64,000 nucleotides of DNA, taken from an uncultured bacterium. GTDB lineage: Bacteria; Muiribacteriota; Ozemobacteria; Ozemobacterales; Ozemobacteraceae. How positions within the stretch are numbered: position 1 is the stretch's first letter; each line of letters opens with the position of its first letter. The translations under genes and the position numbers were made by a program. Below, piece after piece: positions 24,224 through 33,018 of this stretch. Under the pieces are notes generated by a model. That model was not told the DNA's origin, searched no databases, and saw nothing but the letters and a program-made list of their open reading frames with translations. The stretch is taken from assembly GCA_937949615.1 (NCBI GenBank), contig CALEDQ010000004.1, positions 310,001 to 374,000 of the forward strand. The letters are read 5' to 3'.

Positions 24224-25678
24224 TTATTTATCGCGACGGATAATGTGATAACCGAACGGACTTTTTACCACACCTGAAATTTCGCCCACCTTCAGCGCAT
24301 AAGCGGCATCTTCGAACTCTTTTGCCATCATACCCCGGCCAAATTCGCCAAGGGAACCGGCGGCCGACTTACCGCTCGGGCAATCGGAGTTTTCAGCGGC
24401 AATTTTGCCGAATTCCTCGCCCTTTTTGATGCGGGCAAGCAGTTCTTCAGCCAGCTTTTTCGCCTCTTCGTCGCTTCTCGTCGCCTCGCTGCGCTCAGCG
24501 CCCTTGTAAGCAAGAAGAATGTGGCTGGCGGAAACCTTGTCGCTGATCGCGGCAGCCACGCTGGCCACTTCGGCAGTGCCCGAAGCATTGGCAGGCGGTG
24601 CCGGTTTCGGTTTCGCTTCGCTGAGGTCAGCAGCCCTGAGCATCAGCGGCTTAACCCTGTGTTCCTGCAGAGTATAAAGCATTTTTTTCGCATTGGCAGA
24701 CAGTTCATCAGCAAGAGAACGAACTGCGGCATCTGAACCTGCGTATTCAGCACCGAGCCACAGCAAATGCATTTTGCCTTTGCCCGGTATTTCGACTGAA
24801 CCTGAACTGATCAGCATCTGAAGTTTCAGACCGTCGAAGCTTTCGACAGTTAACGCCAGGCGGTCTGCGAGATCTTTATGCATTTCGGGGCTGTCGGTTG
24901 CGATGACATCATCGAAAGTCAGATTGGCAAAGAAGTTCTGCAGCGCAGGCAGAGCCGACTGTTTTGTCTGCATATCTTCGGCAAGGCCGCTCAAAACCAG
25001 ACTGTCAGTGGCAACAGCACGTGACAGACTGAATTCTTCATTACTGCCTGAGTATTTCCAGGCGAGCCGCTTCAGTTTGTCAGCACTGATTTTTACCAGT
25101 TCTTTGCTCAACCAGTTTTTCTGGTCTTTATCGAGCCAGATAAAGCTCGACAGCAGATAAACATAGTCTGAGCCACCAAAGCGAAAATACTGACCATCGT
25201 TGCCAAAACCCTGGCTGCCGTCAACTGATTTTGCCTGACGGCCCTTGCCCAGATATAATTCTCTGATAGTCGCATCGGCACTATCTTTGAGAGTGATCAG
25301 AGCACTGTCGTTACCGACAACAGGCGCATCGGCCGCCAGTGAAGCGACGCCGAGATCGGCATGGCGCTGCGGATTGCCGCTGACGCTTTCAACAACTTTT
25401 GCAGCGTTAACCCGTTGAAAAAATTCTTCCAGACGGTTTGCATCGACACGCATGTTGTGCAAAGCCGGCAGACGCCAGACGCCATTGACTTTTTTCAGTT
25501 CAATCTGCCCCTGGTCCGTCTTGAATACCATACCAGACATGCCATCGATATCGGCAGCTTCAACCAGGCTTTTGCCGATAAACGGGTCAGGAGCCACGCC
25601 AGGCTTGCTGCCATGCTGCAGCGCAAACGCCACAGCCACAAGCACAATGGCAATCAGCAATAATTTCAGGTTTTTCAC
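24224..25678 (-). CDS. DUF4340 protein fused to a PpiC-type parvulin domain
   Basis: The 484-residue protein has an N-terminal membrane anchor or signal (LLLIAIVLVAVAFAL). A DUF4340-like region follows (about 35-350; GVWRLPALHNMRVDANRLEEFFQRV and YFRFGGSDYVYLLSSFIWLDKDQKNWL), then an Ala/Pro linker. A complete parvulin peptidyl-prolyl isomerase domain ends it (about 385-484; SASHILLAYKG, EEFGKIAAENSDCPSGKSAAGSLGEFGRGMM, SPFGYHIIRRD). DUF4340 proteins normally end without an isomerase and accompany GldG-like ABC subunits, as here. The start overlaps the GldG-like stop by 4 nt. The fusion suggests a periplasmic folding role for the ABC system, by inference. Confidence 0.87.
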   Translation of the reverse strand: MKNLKLLLIAIVLVAVAFALQHGSKPGVAPDPFIGKSLVEAADIDGMSGMVFKTDQGQIELKKVNGVWRLPALHNMRVDANRLEEFFQRVNAAKVVESVSGNPQRHADLGVASLAADAPVVGNDSALITLKDSADATIRELYLGKGRQAKSVDGSQGFGNDGQYFRFGGSDYVYLLSSFIWLDKDQKNWLSKELVKISADKLKRLAWKYSGSNEEFSLSRAVATDSLVLSGLAEDMQTKQSALPALQNFFANLTFDDVIATDSPEMHKDLADRLALTVESFDGLKLQMLISSGSVEIPGKGKMHLLWLGAEYAGSDAAVRSLADELSANAKKMLYTLQEHRVKPLMLRAADLSEAKPKPAPPANASGTAEVASVAAAISDKVSASHILLAYKGAERSEATRSDEEAKKLAEELLARIKKGEEFGKIAAENSDCPSGKSAAGSLGEFGRGMMAKEFEDAAYALKVGEISGVVKSPFGYHIIRRDK

Positions 25679-27606
25679 AGCATTGACCTCCTGGTATTCT
25701 GTCTGAAATAGATGAAACTGCCGAGAAGCATCACGAGAACTGGCATCAGCAGAAGATTAACGAAAGTAACCCGGGCACCGAGGCTTTCGATATCCTGGCG
25801 CAGCAGTTTGCGTATTTCACGGCGCCGGCGCATGGTTTCAGACTGCTCGGCACGGGCCCGCTCGACTTCACCGCGCTGTTCGGCGCTCAGAATCAGGCGT
25901 TCGCCATCTTTTTTCTGAGACTGCAGCTGGTTGATACGGTTCTGAATCTCTTCGAGCTTGCGGGTCAGGGTGATTTCCTCTTCCTGCCACTTTTTCTGGG
26001 CTTCGCGCTCGATCTCTTCGACTCTGGTGAACGAGCGGTTCGAGCGGTTGCGCGAGCGCACCGCGATCAGGTCAGATGAACCGGCGAGCAGATCGACCGA
26101 GTTGGCGACGAAAGCCAGGTTGTCGTTGAGCGGCTGCAGCAGCAGACTGCCGAAAAAGTTGACCGCTCTGACCGAATAATCGTTCTGCAGCAGGTCGGTA
26201 TCGGCGACGACCATGACCGAAACAGGTGAAGAAGCTTTGGCAACATGCTTTGTCTTAAGATCGGCATGGCGCGCTTCTCTGGCTTTTTTCGCATCTTCTG
26301 TCTCACCCTCGGGAGCAGTAACAGCCGGCGGTTCTGTAAAAGCCGAGGCGAACTGCCCTCTGATCATCGCGGCAAGCGTTTTCTGACTGCCGGTTGCCGG
26401 CAGGCTGCGCACGATCTCGTCAGGAACCGTCATCGCCTTCATGATATCGGTTTCGTTACCGGCGGCTGTGGTCTGCAGAATGTTGGTGAATTCATAAGTC
26501 GAACCCTGAGCCTTGCTTATAAAACCGGAGTTGACGAGCAGCATGGCATTCAGTTTGCCGCTGACAGCAGCTTCACGATTGAACGATTCACCTCTGATAC
26601 TCAGCCACAGCGGGTGATTGCCAAGACCCTGCGGGCCCATGTTGACCTGAGTGGCAGAGTTGACGTCGGCGGCAAGTTTCTGCGGGTTGTAATCGACGCC
26701 CCAGGCTTTGAACAGCGCCGGAACGTCAGACGAACGGTTCATCATGCCCATGAACGGATTGGCGGCGGCCTGCTGATTGTCGGCCATCGCTGCCGGGTCG
26801 ACCATGACAATCGCCCGCCCGCCCTTGACGACAAACTGGTCGATTGCATAAACCGTTGATTCCGGCAGATTTTTCGGGTGAATGACCATCAGCAGATTGA
26901 TTTCGGGGCTGATCGTGTCGCTGTTCTCTTCGACTTTGCGGATGTCAAAATTCTTGCGCAGCTCTTTGACAAAGAGCCAGTCGTCGGGCTGCCCCGGCTG
27001 CGGCGCCATAAACGGCATACTGTCGGCTCTGAGAACCGGCAGCGACGAAAGAATGCCGATCACCGGCTTTTTCGCCGCCGAAACCTGCACGATAGCACGG
27101 GTGATATCGTATTCAAGAAATTCTTCGCGGTCGACTGCAAAGAACGGAATCACCTCTTCCTTATCAGCGGCCATGGCCACCATGCCAAGATAGAATTTTT
27201 CACCGGTCGGCAGACCGGCAGCGGCAAGACCGTATTTGACCGCCCATTCTTCGACATCGGTATCAGGCTGCGGGTCGAGAACTTCGAGCTCGAGCCGGCC
27301 ACCGCTGGCAGACACGTATTCGCCGAGAAATTCCTCTACCCTTTTCCCATACTGTTTATAGAGAAAAGGCACATTGGCCATCGAGCGTGAAAAATAAAAT
27401 TTGAGACGGGTTTTGTCATTGAGTTTACCGAGCACCGCCCGGGTGCCTTCAGAAAGGGTGAACAGCTTTTCGGCGGTCAGGTCGGCACGCAGAACCGCAA
27501 AGCCAGCAATAAAATTCACCGCGATGAGAATTACGCCGAACAGCAGCACTGAAGCCAGTGAAGCCGCAATGCCGCCAATTTTTGTATTATTAGTATTGCT
27601 CGTCAT
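25675..27606 (-). CDS. GldG-like ABC auxiliary protein
   Basis: The 643-residue protein has an N-terminal membrane helix (about 15-38), then the GldG/ABC-type-uncharacterised domain (LTAEKLFTLSEGTRAVL at the start, KPVIGILSSLPVL and GGRAIVMVDPAAMA in the core). An Arg/Glu-rich coiled coil follows (about 535-600) and a C-terminal membrane helix (FVNLLLMPVLVMLLGSFIYF). In the gliding or gut-associated ABC systems this subunit works with an ABC-2 permease and ATPase. It follows the permease by 11 nt and overlaps the DUF4340 gene by 4 nt. Confidence 0.88.
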   Translation of the reverse strand: MTSNTNNTKIGGIAASLASVLLFGVILIAVNFIAGFAVLRADLTAEKLFTLSEGTRAVLGKLNDKTRLKFYFSRSMANVPFLYKQYGKRVEEFLGEYVSASGGRLELEVLDPQPDTDVEEWAVKYGLAAAGLPTGEKFYLGMVAMAADKEEVIPFFAVDREEFLEYDITRAIVQVSAAKKPVIGILSSLPVLRADSMPFMAPQPGQPDDWLFVKELRKNFDIRKVEENSDTISPEINLLMVIHPKNLPESTVYAIDQFVVKGGRAIVMVDPAAMADNQQAAANPFMGMMNRSSDVPALFKAWGVDYNPQKLAADVNSATQVNMGPQGLGNHPLWLSIRGESFNREAAVSGKLNAMLLVNSGFISKAQGSTYEFTNILQTTAAGNETDIMKAMTVPDEIVRSLPATGSQKTLAAMIRGQFASAFTEPPAVTAPEGETEDAKKAREARHADLKTKHVAKASSPVSVMVVADTDLLQNDYSVRAVNFFGSLLLQPLNDNLAFVANSVDLLAGSSDLIAVRSRNRSNRSFTRVEEIEREAQKKWQEEEITLTRKLEEIQNRINQLQSQKKDGERLILSAEQRGEVERARAEQSETMRRRREIRKLLRQDIESLGARVTFVNLLLMPVLVMLLGSFIYFRQNTRRSML

Positions 27607-27617
27607 TGTCTGCCTCC

Positions 27618-28352
27618 TTACTCGGCTTTCTTGCGTTCAAGCACCAGGGCATTGGCCGCCAGCATGAACACGATCACCGAAACAAAATATACCAGGTCAC
27701 GACTGTCGATCAGGCCACGCTGAAAGCCCTGATAATGCGTAAAGAAACTGAAGGCCGAGATTGCGTCAGAAAGCCAGACCGGCAGATAGCGGTTCAAAAA
27801 GTCGGTAAAGACACCAACGCCGAGCATCAGCATTGAAAAGCAGGCAACGACCGAAATTACGAAGCTGATAACCTGATTTTTGGTCATCGCCGAAAACAGG
27901 CAGGTTACTGCAAGAAAAGCGCCTGACAGCATAAATGACCCGAGATATGAACTGAAAATGATGCCGTAATCAGGGCTGCCAAGGTAAGCGACCGTAAGCA
28001 CCATCGGGAAAGTCAGAACCAGCGCGATGCCGATAAACAGCCAGGCAGCGACAAATTTGCCGGCCAGGGCTTCCCACAGGGTGATTGGCAGAGTGAACAG
28101 CAGTTCAATTGTGCCGCTTTTGCGTTCTTCAGACCAGAGACGCATACCGACCGCCGGCACCAGAAACAGATACAGCCAGGGGTGCCAGATAAAAAACGGT
28201 TCAAGGGTGGCAATGCGGTTTTCGAAAAATCTTGAAATGAAGAAAGTGCAGCCAGAGGTTGCCAGCAGGAAAATTACGATAAAAACATAAGCGACCGGCG
28301 ACTCGAAATAACTTTTGAGTTCGCGTTTCAGCACAGCTTTGAAGTTTCTCAT
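27618..28352 (-). CDS. ABC-2 type permease (GldF-like)
   Basis: The 244-residue integral membrane protein has six hydrophobic segments typical of ABC-2 permeases. It starts FKAVLKRELKSYFESPVAYVFIVIFLL and contains LWSEERKSGTIELLFTLPIT, the conserved cytoplasmic coupling segment of GldF/NosY-like proteins. It overlaps the ATPase gene by 4 nt and precedes the GldG-like gene, matching the usual ATPase-permease-GldG order. The substrate is unknown. Confidence 0.92.
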   Translation of the reverse strand: MRNFKAVLKRELKSYFESPVAYVFIVIFLLATSGCTFFISRFFENRIATLEPFFIWHPWLYLFLVPAVGMRLWSEERKSGTIELLFTLPITLWEALAGKFVAAWLFIGIALVLTFPMVLTVAYLGSPDYGIIFSSYLGSFMLSGAFLAVTCLFSAMTKNQVISFVISVVACFSMLMLGVGVFTDFLNRYLPVWLSDAISAFSFFTHYQGFQRGLIDSRDLVYFVSVIVFMLAANALVLERKKAE

Positions 28353-29320
28353 CTGGCAACGCCCCCTTTCGTCAGGTTATAGAAAACTTCGTTCAGATCG
28401 CCCTTTTCGACGGTGAAGCCGTCGACCTGCCAGTTTTTCTGATGTATGAAGCTTGCGGTTTCGTGGGCAATCGATTTGCCGCTCATCGGGAAAAGGCGCA
28501 TTTTAATGACCTTTTTGCCGTTCTTTTCTGAACCGCCCTCTTCGGAAGGTGTCAGGTCAGTTACGCGATCGACGAACTGCACCTTTTCGAGGCCAGCCAG
28601 GGCATCTCTGGCATCGACGCCGATCAGCTCGAGAGTGATGGCGCCGTGCAGTTTCGAACGGCTGCGCAATTCTTCAGGGCTGCCGTCGGCGACGATTTTT
28701 CCCTCACCGATGATGATGGCACGGCTGCAGACCGCTTCGACTTCTTCGAGAATATGGGTCGAGAGAATGATGCACTTTTCGCGGCCCATCTGCTTGATAA
28801 GATTGCGCACTTCCTGTTTCTGATTGGGGTCGAGGCCATCGGTGGGTTCGTCGAGAATCAGGTATTCTGGGTCATGCAGAAAGGCCTGGGCGAACCCAAC
28901 ACGCTGCCTGAAACCCTTCGACAGGGTGTCGATCTGCTGATAGGCAACCTCCTTGAGGTTGCATGTTTCCATGATCTTCTTGACCCGGCTCAGGCGTTCG
29001 TCGCCGTCATAGCCCCGCACTTCGGCCGCGAACATGAGAAAGTCGAAAACGTTCATGTCGCGATAAGATGGCGAAGATTCCGGCAGATAGCCAATTTTCG
29101 CGCGCGCTTCGAGCGGCTGGTTGATCACATCGAAGCCACCGACGGTTGCCGTACCCGATGTGGGTGGCAGAAACGTGGTAATCATTTTCATGGTTGTCGA
29201 TTTGCCCGCGCCGTTTGGCCCGAGAAAGCCAAGGATTTCGCCCTTGTCGACCGTGAATGATATGTTGTCTACGGCCTTTATCGAGCCAAAATGCCGGGTC
29301 AATGACTGTACCGCAATCAT
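28349..29320 (-). CDS. ABC transporter ATP-binding protein (GldA-like)
   Basis: The 323-residue ATPase shows Walker A GPNGAGKST (about 34-42), the signature LSKGFRQRVGFAQAF (about 131-145), Walker B YLILDEPTDGLDP and the switch His in STHILEE. A C-terminal extension of about 90 residues (after 225) is typical of CcmA/NatA-like drug or Gld-type ATPases. It is the first gene of the four-gene operon. The ATG is preceded by AAGGAGG. Confidence 0.94.
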   Translation of the reverse strand: MIAVQSLTRHFGSIKAVDNISFTVDKGEILGFLGPNGAGKSTTMKMITTFLPPTSGTATVGGFDVINQPLEARAKIGYLPESSPSYRDMNVFDFLMFAAEVRGYDGDERLSRVKKIMETCNLKEVAYQQIDTLSKGFRQRVGFAQAFLHDPEYLILDEPTDGLDPNQKQEVRNLIKQMGREKCIILSTHILEEVEAVCSRAIIIGEGKIVADGSPEELRSRSKLHGAITLELIGVDARDALAGLEKVQFVDRVTDLTPSEEGGSEKNGKKVIKMRLFPMSGKSIAHETASFIHQKNWQVDGFTVEKGDLNEVFYNLTKGGVAR

Positions 29321-29358
29321 GGCAAAACCTCCTTACATTCTTTCTGAAAATCTCTTGA

Positions 29359-29409
29359 CCCGAAAGAATTAAAAAGGTTTCAACTTTTTTAAAAAATTTT
29401 GCTTTCGGG
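29359..29409. promoter_or_regulatory. Inverted repeat upstream of the Gld-like ABC operon
   Basis: Perfect 8-bp arms CCCGAAAG (29359-29366) and CTTTCGGG (29402-29409) enclose an AT-rich stretch with an inner AAAAAGG/CTTTTTT pairing. It lies 39-89 nt before the ATPase start. It could be an operator or a 5'-leader hairpin. I found no confident promoter here. Confidence 0.45.
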
Positions 29410-29514
29410 CACTCAGACCGGCAGTAATAACCTTTTTCACTACCCCGTCGGCCAATTATACAGACCAGCATTACAAAAAGCAGAGACAATCCCGAGGAGC
29501 TTTAATTTTTTTTC

Positions 29515-29543
29515 GTGACAGGTTAAAATCAGGTCAATATACA
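29515..29543 (+). promoter_or_regulatory. Promoter for the HDOD gene
   Basis: GTGACA (29515-29520), 17 bp and TATACA (29538-29543) are spaced correctly. Transcription would begin near 29550, only about 8 nt before the ATG, so the leader would be short. Moderate support. Confidence 0.45.
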
Positions 29544-29557
29544 ACAGCGAGGCCGAC

Positions 29558-30715
29558 ATGGAAGCACCGACAGCAGCACACCCGTTCATCGTCAAAGACT
29601 GCGGTTTCGGGGTAATGGAATTCATCAACACCGACCCCCTGATCGACGGTTCACACAGGTCGATCGGCGCGCTCAACATTCTGGCGCGCAAATTCAAGGG
29701 CGTGGTTTTCACGCTGCAACCACAATGCCGACTGACACCAGACGTTGGCCCTCAGTTGAAGCTGATCTCTGAAAAAACGATTCTTAAAATGGCCTACCAG
29801 AACGAAGGGCAGGTGCCGTTCGCCCACGACTTCGCCGAAGCGTTCGCTGCCCCTGACGATGCGGTCTGCAGCATCAAAAGTGCCATCGTCATCGAAAAGG
29901 TAATCAAGGATTTCGCTGATGTTACGCCTTTCAGAACCTCGGCGCTGAACATTCTCGACATGCTCAAGCAGCCTGATATATCGTTCGATAAAATTCAGAA
30001 AGGCATCATTGATGAGCCGCTGCTGATCGCCCGTATTCTACAGGTCGCTAATTCAGCATTCTACATGCGCCGCAACCCGGTCGACAACATCGAGAATGCG
30101 CTGGCATATCTCGGCCTTGAAGGTATCAGACAGGTTCTCGTGCAGCTGATTTTTCAGAGTCTGGCGACCAAATATTTTGCGCACCAGAAAGACAAACTGA
30201 TTCATGGCGAATGCTGCGCGCATCTTGCCGTCAAAATGGCCGAAAGAAAAACCAAAGATCTCATGACTCTCGGAAAAATAAGAGTCGCAGCTCTGCTGCA
30301 CGATGTCGGTTCTCTGGCACTACAGTTCTGCTATCTTGACGAATACGCAAAGGCTGTTACAAAAGCCGTTTCTGAGAAACTGAATATTCTTGTCACAGAA
30401 AAAGAGATATTCGGTACAACCCACTGTGACGTCGGCGCCCGCCTGGCTACCGAATGGAAACTACCTGACTACGTTAAAACCTGTGCTTCAGATCACCACA
30501 GCATCGCCTCAGGGCCTTTCGACAAAATCGTTCGGCCGGTTATCTGCGCCAATGCCTTTCTCAATACGGCGATCGACAAGCTGCCGGGCCTTGATTTCTC
30601 ACCGCTGGCCAAAGAATTCTCGGTTACGCCAAATATCTCTGATAACGAGGCAAGAATGGAACTTCTCGCCTTCTTTACCGAAACCATGAAGTCTTTCACA
30701 CCAGAATCGGCCTGA
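29558..30715 (+). CDS. HDOD-domain signalling protein
   Basis: The 385-residue protein has a short N-terminal region of unknown type (1-110) and a C-terminal HDOD domain (about 125-330). The domain shows KIQKGIIDEPLLIARILQVANSAFY, NIENALAYLGLEGIRQVLVQL and the degenerate HD segment AALLHDVGSLALQFCY. HDOD domains are catalytically inactive HD relatives that act as output or adaptor modules in signalling. It is a single gene divergent from the ABC operon. Confidence 0.87.
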   Translation: MEAPTAAHPFIVKDCGFGVMEFINTDPLIDGSHRSIGALNILARKFKGVVFTLQPQCRLTPDVGPQLKLISEKTILKMAYQNEGQVPFAHDFAEAFAAPDDAVCSIKSAIVIEKVIKDFADVTPFRTSALNILDMLKQPDISFDKIQKGIIDEPLLIARILQVANSAFYMRRNPVDNIENALAYLGLEGIRQVLVQLIFQSLATKYFAHQKDKLIHGECCAHLAVKMAERKTKDLMTLGKIRVAALLHDVGSLALQFCYLDEYAKAVTKAVSEKLNILVTEKEIFGTTHCDVGARLATEWKLPDYVKTCASDHHSIASGPFDKIVRPVICANAFLNTAIDKLPGLDFSPLAKEFSVTPNISDNEARMELLAFFTETMKSFTPESA

Positions 30716-30854
30716 AAAGCCATTCTATTTCGGGTAAGAATTCCTCTTCAAGCCTCTGTTCAAGAGACATACAGCAGATTGACTTCATAATCAGACAATG
30801 CTAGCTTTGTGTACCCTTTTCAAGGGAAAGTCAGGATGTTGATAAGGATCATAT

Positions 30855-31430
30855 ATGAAGAAAATTCTTGCTGCCCTCGCTCTTTTTTGCGTGCTTTTCA
30901 CTGGCTATGCCTTTGCTGCCGTTGAAGAATTCACTTTTCCCGATGGAAAAGTTGATCTCGTATGCCCGGATGGCTGGAAACATGAAATGACTGACGAAGC
31001 CATCCGCATGGCTTCACCCGATGACGCCGTACAGTTTGTTTTCGAAGTTCTCGATGTTAAAGATCTTGAAGCTGGCCTTGAAAAAGCCAAAACCGAAATC
31101 GATAAAGCCATCGGCGCCACCACTTTTGGTGAACCAGTTGAAGAAAAAATCAACGAAATGTCAGCCCTCACCTTTCAAGGCACCTGTGCCGAAAAAGGCC
31201 TTGAAGTAATGGTTTCGGTAATCGTTACTCCGGCCGAAAACGCCCTCTGTGTATATTATTTCGCCGCTAAAGCAGCTGAAGAAAAGCATGCCGCCGGCAT
31301 CGCCGAAGTAATCAAGGGCATCAAACCCGCCGTTCCTGAAACCGCTGCCCCGGCCACAGCTCCAGCCGCCGCTCCGGCCGCCACCGAAGAGACTGAAGAT
31401 GAAGAAGAAGCTGCCGGCGACGAAGAATAA
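30855..31430 (+). CDS. Secreted DcrB/PsbP-like protein with acidic tail
   Basis: The 191-residue protein has a clear signal peptide (MKKILAALALFCVLFTGYAFA) and AAGGAT before its ATG. Residues 22-155 (EFTFPDGKVDLVCPDGWKHEM, GLEVMVSVIVTPAENALCVYYFAAK) resemble the small alpha/beta fold of DcrB/PsbP-type proteins, though identity is uncertain. An Ala/Pro linker and a strongly acidic end follow. It is closed by a strong terminator at 31459-31488. A function cannot be given. Confidence 0.75.
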   Translation: MKKILAALALFCVLFTGYAFAAVEEFTFPDGKVDLVCPDGWKHEMTDEAIRMASPDDAVQFVFEVLDVKDLEAGLEKAKTEIDKAIGATTFGEPVEEKINEMSALTFQGTCAEKGLEVMVSVIVTPAENALCVYYFAAKAAEEKHAAGIAEVIKGIKPAVPETAAPATAPAAAPAATEETEDEEEAAGDEE

Positions 31431-31458
31431 TTGAGTATTTTTTCAAGATGTTAATGCA

Positions 31459-31488
31459 GGTGTCTGCCCACGGGCAGACACCTTTTTT
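31459..31488 (+). terminator. Intrinsic terminator
   Basis: The 11-bp stem GGTGTCTGCCC (31459-31469) and GGGCAGACACC (31472-31482) is followed by six T residues. The next gene's ribosome site begins only 10 nt later, so that gene depends on read-through or on a promoter within this region. Confidence 0.93.
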
Positions 31489-31509
31489 ATCAATCACAGG
31501 AGAATCAAT

Positions 31510-32952
31510 ATCAGCAAGCATCTTTTAGCCATTCTCACCATTATCTTTATCTTCTGCTCAATTGAGGCAGGTTTTTCTCAGGACGGACTGAACGCTAAAT
31601 CAGAAAAGGCTGCCGCCTCTCTGACTGCAAAAGCAGCCGGCCTCTCGGGCAAAACTCAGCTTCGCCCGGCTGAACCCGGCCAAAAAGCCTCTGGCTGGAC
31701 AAAGAAGCTGATTGACCAGGGTGTTTCAGATACTCCCGAAAATACCGATGCAGACGATTCTGCCCTGTCGGATTCAGACGAAAACAGCTCAGATGAAAGT
31801 GCGATTACAGAAGAGACAGAAGAATCAGAAGAAAGCAAAGAGGCTGTCGAAGAAGAAAGTGAACCTGAATCAGAAGAGTCGACTGTGCAGAAGCCGGCAA
31901 TGAACCTCGCCGCTCCGGGCGACTGGGAACCTTTTATAGAAATGGACGACAACTTTTTTCCATCATTTCTGATTTCCACGTCCATCATTAAACTCGATGC
32001 GCCTGAAACGCCCGATCCAACAATCCATGGCGATCAGAACGGTCTGGTCGGTATTGGCATAAGAAACCCCGCACAAGGCACCCATGTCCGCCTGACAATC
32101 AGCGAAAATCTCATAATGAAAGCTGCCACAATCGAAGCCACTCTGGAAAAAGCCGACGAGATCTACTTTCTCTGCCCGCAGATCAGCTTTAAATATGATG
32201 TTCTATTAAAACAGAGACAGCCTCTCCCGCTGAGCATCGATTTCACACTTTCAGTGGATGGCAAAGAACCTGCCACCAGGGTTAAAACAGCTCTCATCAG
32301 ATCGATAAACGATTGCCCGACTTTCTATACCAGCCTTGCCGACGAATCCTGGGCCGACATCAGCTTTCTGTTCGCTGCCTATGTCAATGAAAGCCACCCG
32401 ATGATCGACGTAATTCTCAAGGAAGCGTTGAAAACAAAGGTTGTCGACAGCTTCACCGGCTATCAATCCGGCGATGGTGATGAAGTTATCAAGCAGGTAT
32501 ATGCAATCTGGAAAGCACTTCAGAAGCGTGGCATAAAATACAGTTCCATCACCACACCGTCAGCACATTCTGAAGTGGTGTTTTCGCAGAATGTTCGATT
32601 CATTGAAGAATCTCTTAACAATATTCAGGCGAATTGCGTTGATGGCAGCGTTCTTATCGCTTCAGTGCTTTACAAAATCGGCATTAATCCATTCCTGGTC
32701 ATCGTTCCCGGGCACATGTATCTGGGTTTTTACCTTGATGACAAGGCAGAATCTTACTGTTGTCTTGAAACCACGATGCTTTCAGCCGGCAAAGGCGAAG
32801 ATTTCTTCGTCGAAACCCTTCAGGAAACCATGCAGGATTTTCAGAAACACGAAAAGAAATTCATTGCCGACGACGATCCAGACTACCAGATCATCGACAT
32901 CGACGAAGCCCGGAAGCTTGGTATCGTTCCAATTGCTTTCAGCAGCCATTGA
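31510..32952 (+). CDS. Secreted transglutaminase-like protein with apparent ATC start
   Basis: An open frame of 480 codons begins at ATC (31510-31512), exactly 7 nt after AGGAG (31498-31502). It opens with a signal peptide (SKHLLAILTIIFIFCSIEAGFS). No ATG, GTG or TTG in this frame lies near it, and the next usable start (GTG 31885) would delete the signal. The N-terminal 130 residues are Ser/Glu-rich and disordered. The C-terminal part carries a transglutaminase-like centre: Cys376 in ANCVDGSVL, His402 in PGHMYLGFYLDD, and a later Glu or Asp. It may be a true ATC start, a recent mutation, or a sequencing error (ATG to ATC). Confidence 0.75.
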   Translation: MSKHLLAILTIIFIFCSIEAGFSQDGLNAKSEKAAASLTAKAAGLSGKTQLRPAEPGQKASGWTKKLIDQGVSDTPENTDADDSALSDSDENSSDESAITEETEESEESKEAVEEESEPESEESTVQKPAMNLAAPGDWEPFIEMDDNFFPSFLISTSIIKLDAPETPDPTIHGDQNGLVGIGIRNPAQGTHVRLTISENLIMKAATIEATLEKADEIYFLCPQISFKYDVLLKQRQPLPLSIDFTLSVDGKEPATRVKTALIRSINDCPTFYTSLADESWADISFLFAAYVNESHPMIDVILKEALKTKVVDSFTGYQSGDGDEVIKQVYAIWKALQKRGIKYSSITTPSAHSEVVFSQNVRFIEESLNNIQANCVDGSVLIASVLYKIGINPFLVIVPGHMYLGFYLDDKAESYCCLETTMLSAGKGEDFFVETLQETMQDFQKHEKKFIADDDPDYQIIDIDEARKLGIVPIAFSSH

Positions 32953-33018
32953 CCGTTCACTCAGTGGCGGCACGAAAAGTTCGAGCGGTCCAACAGAGAC
33001 AGGAACAAAGCCCTGAAT

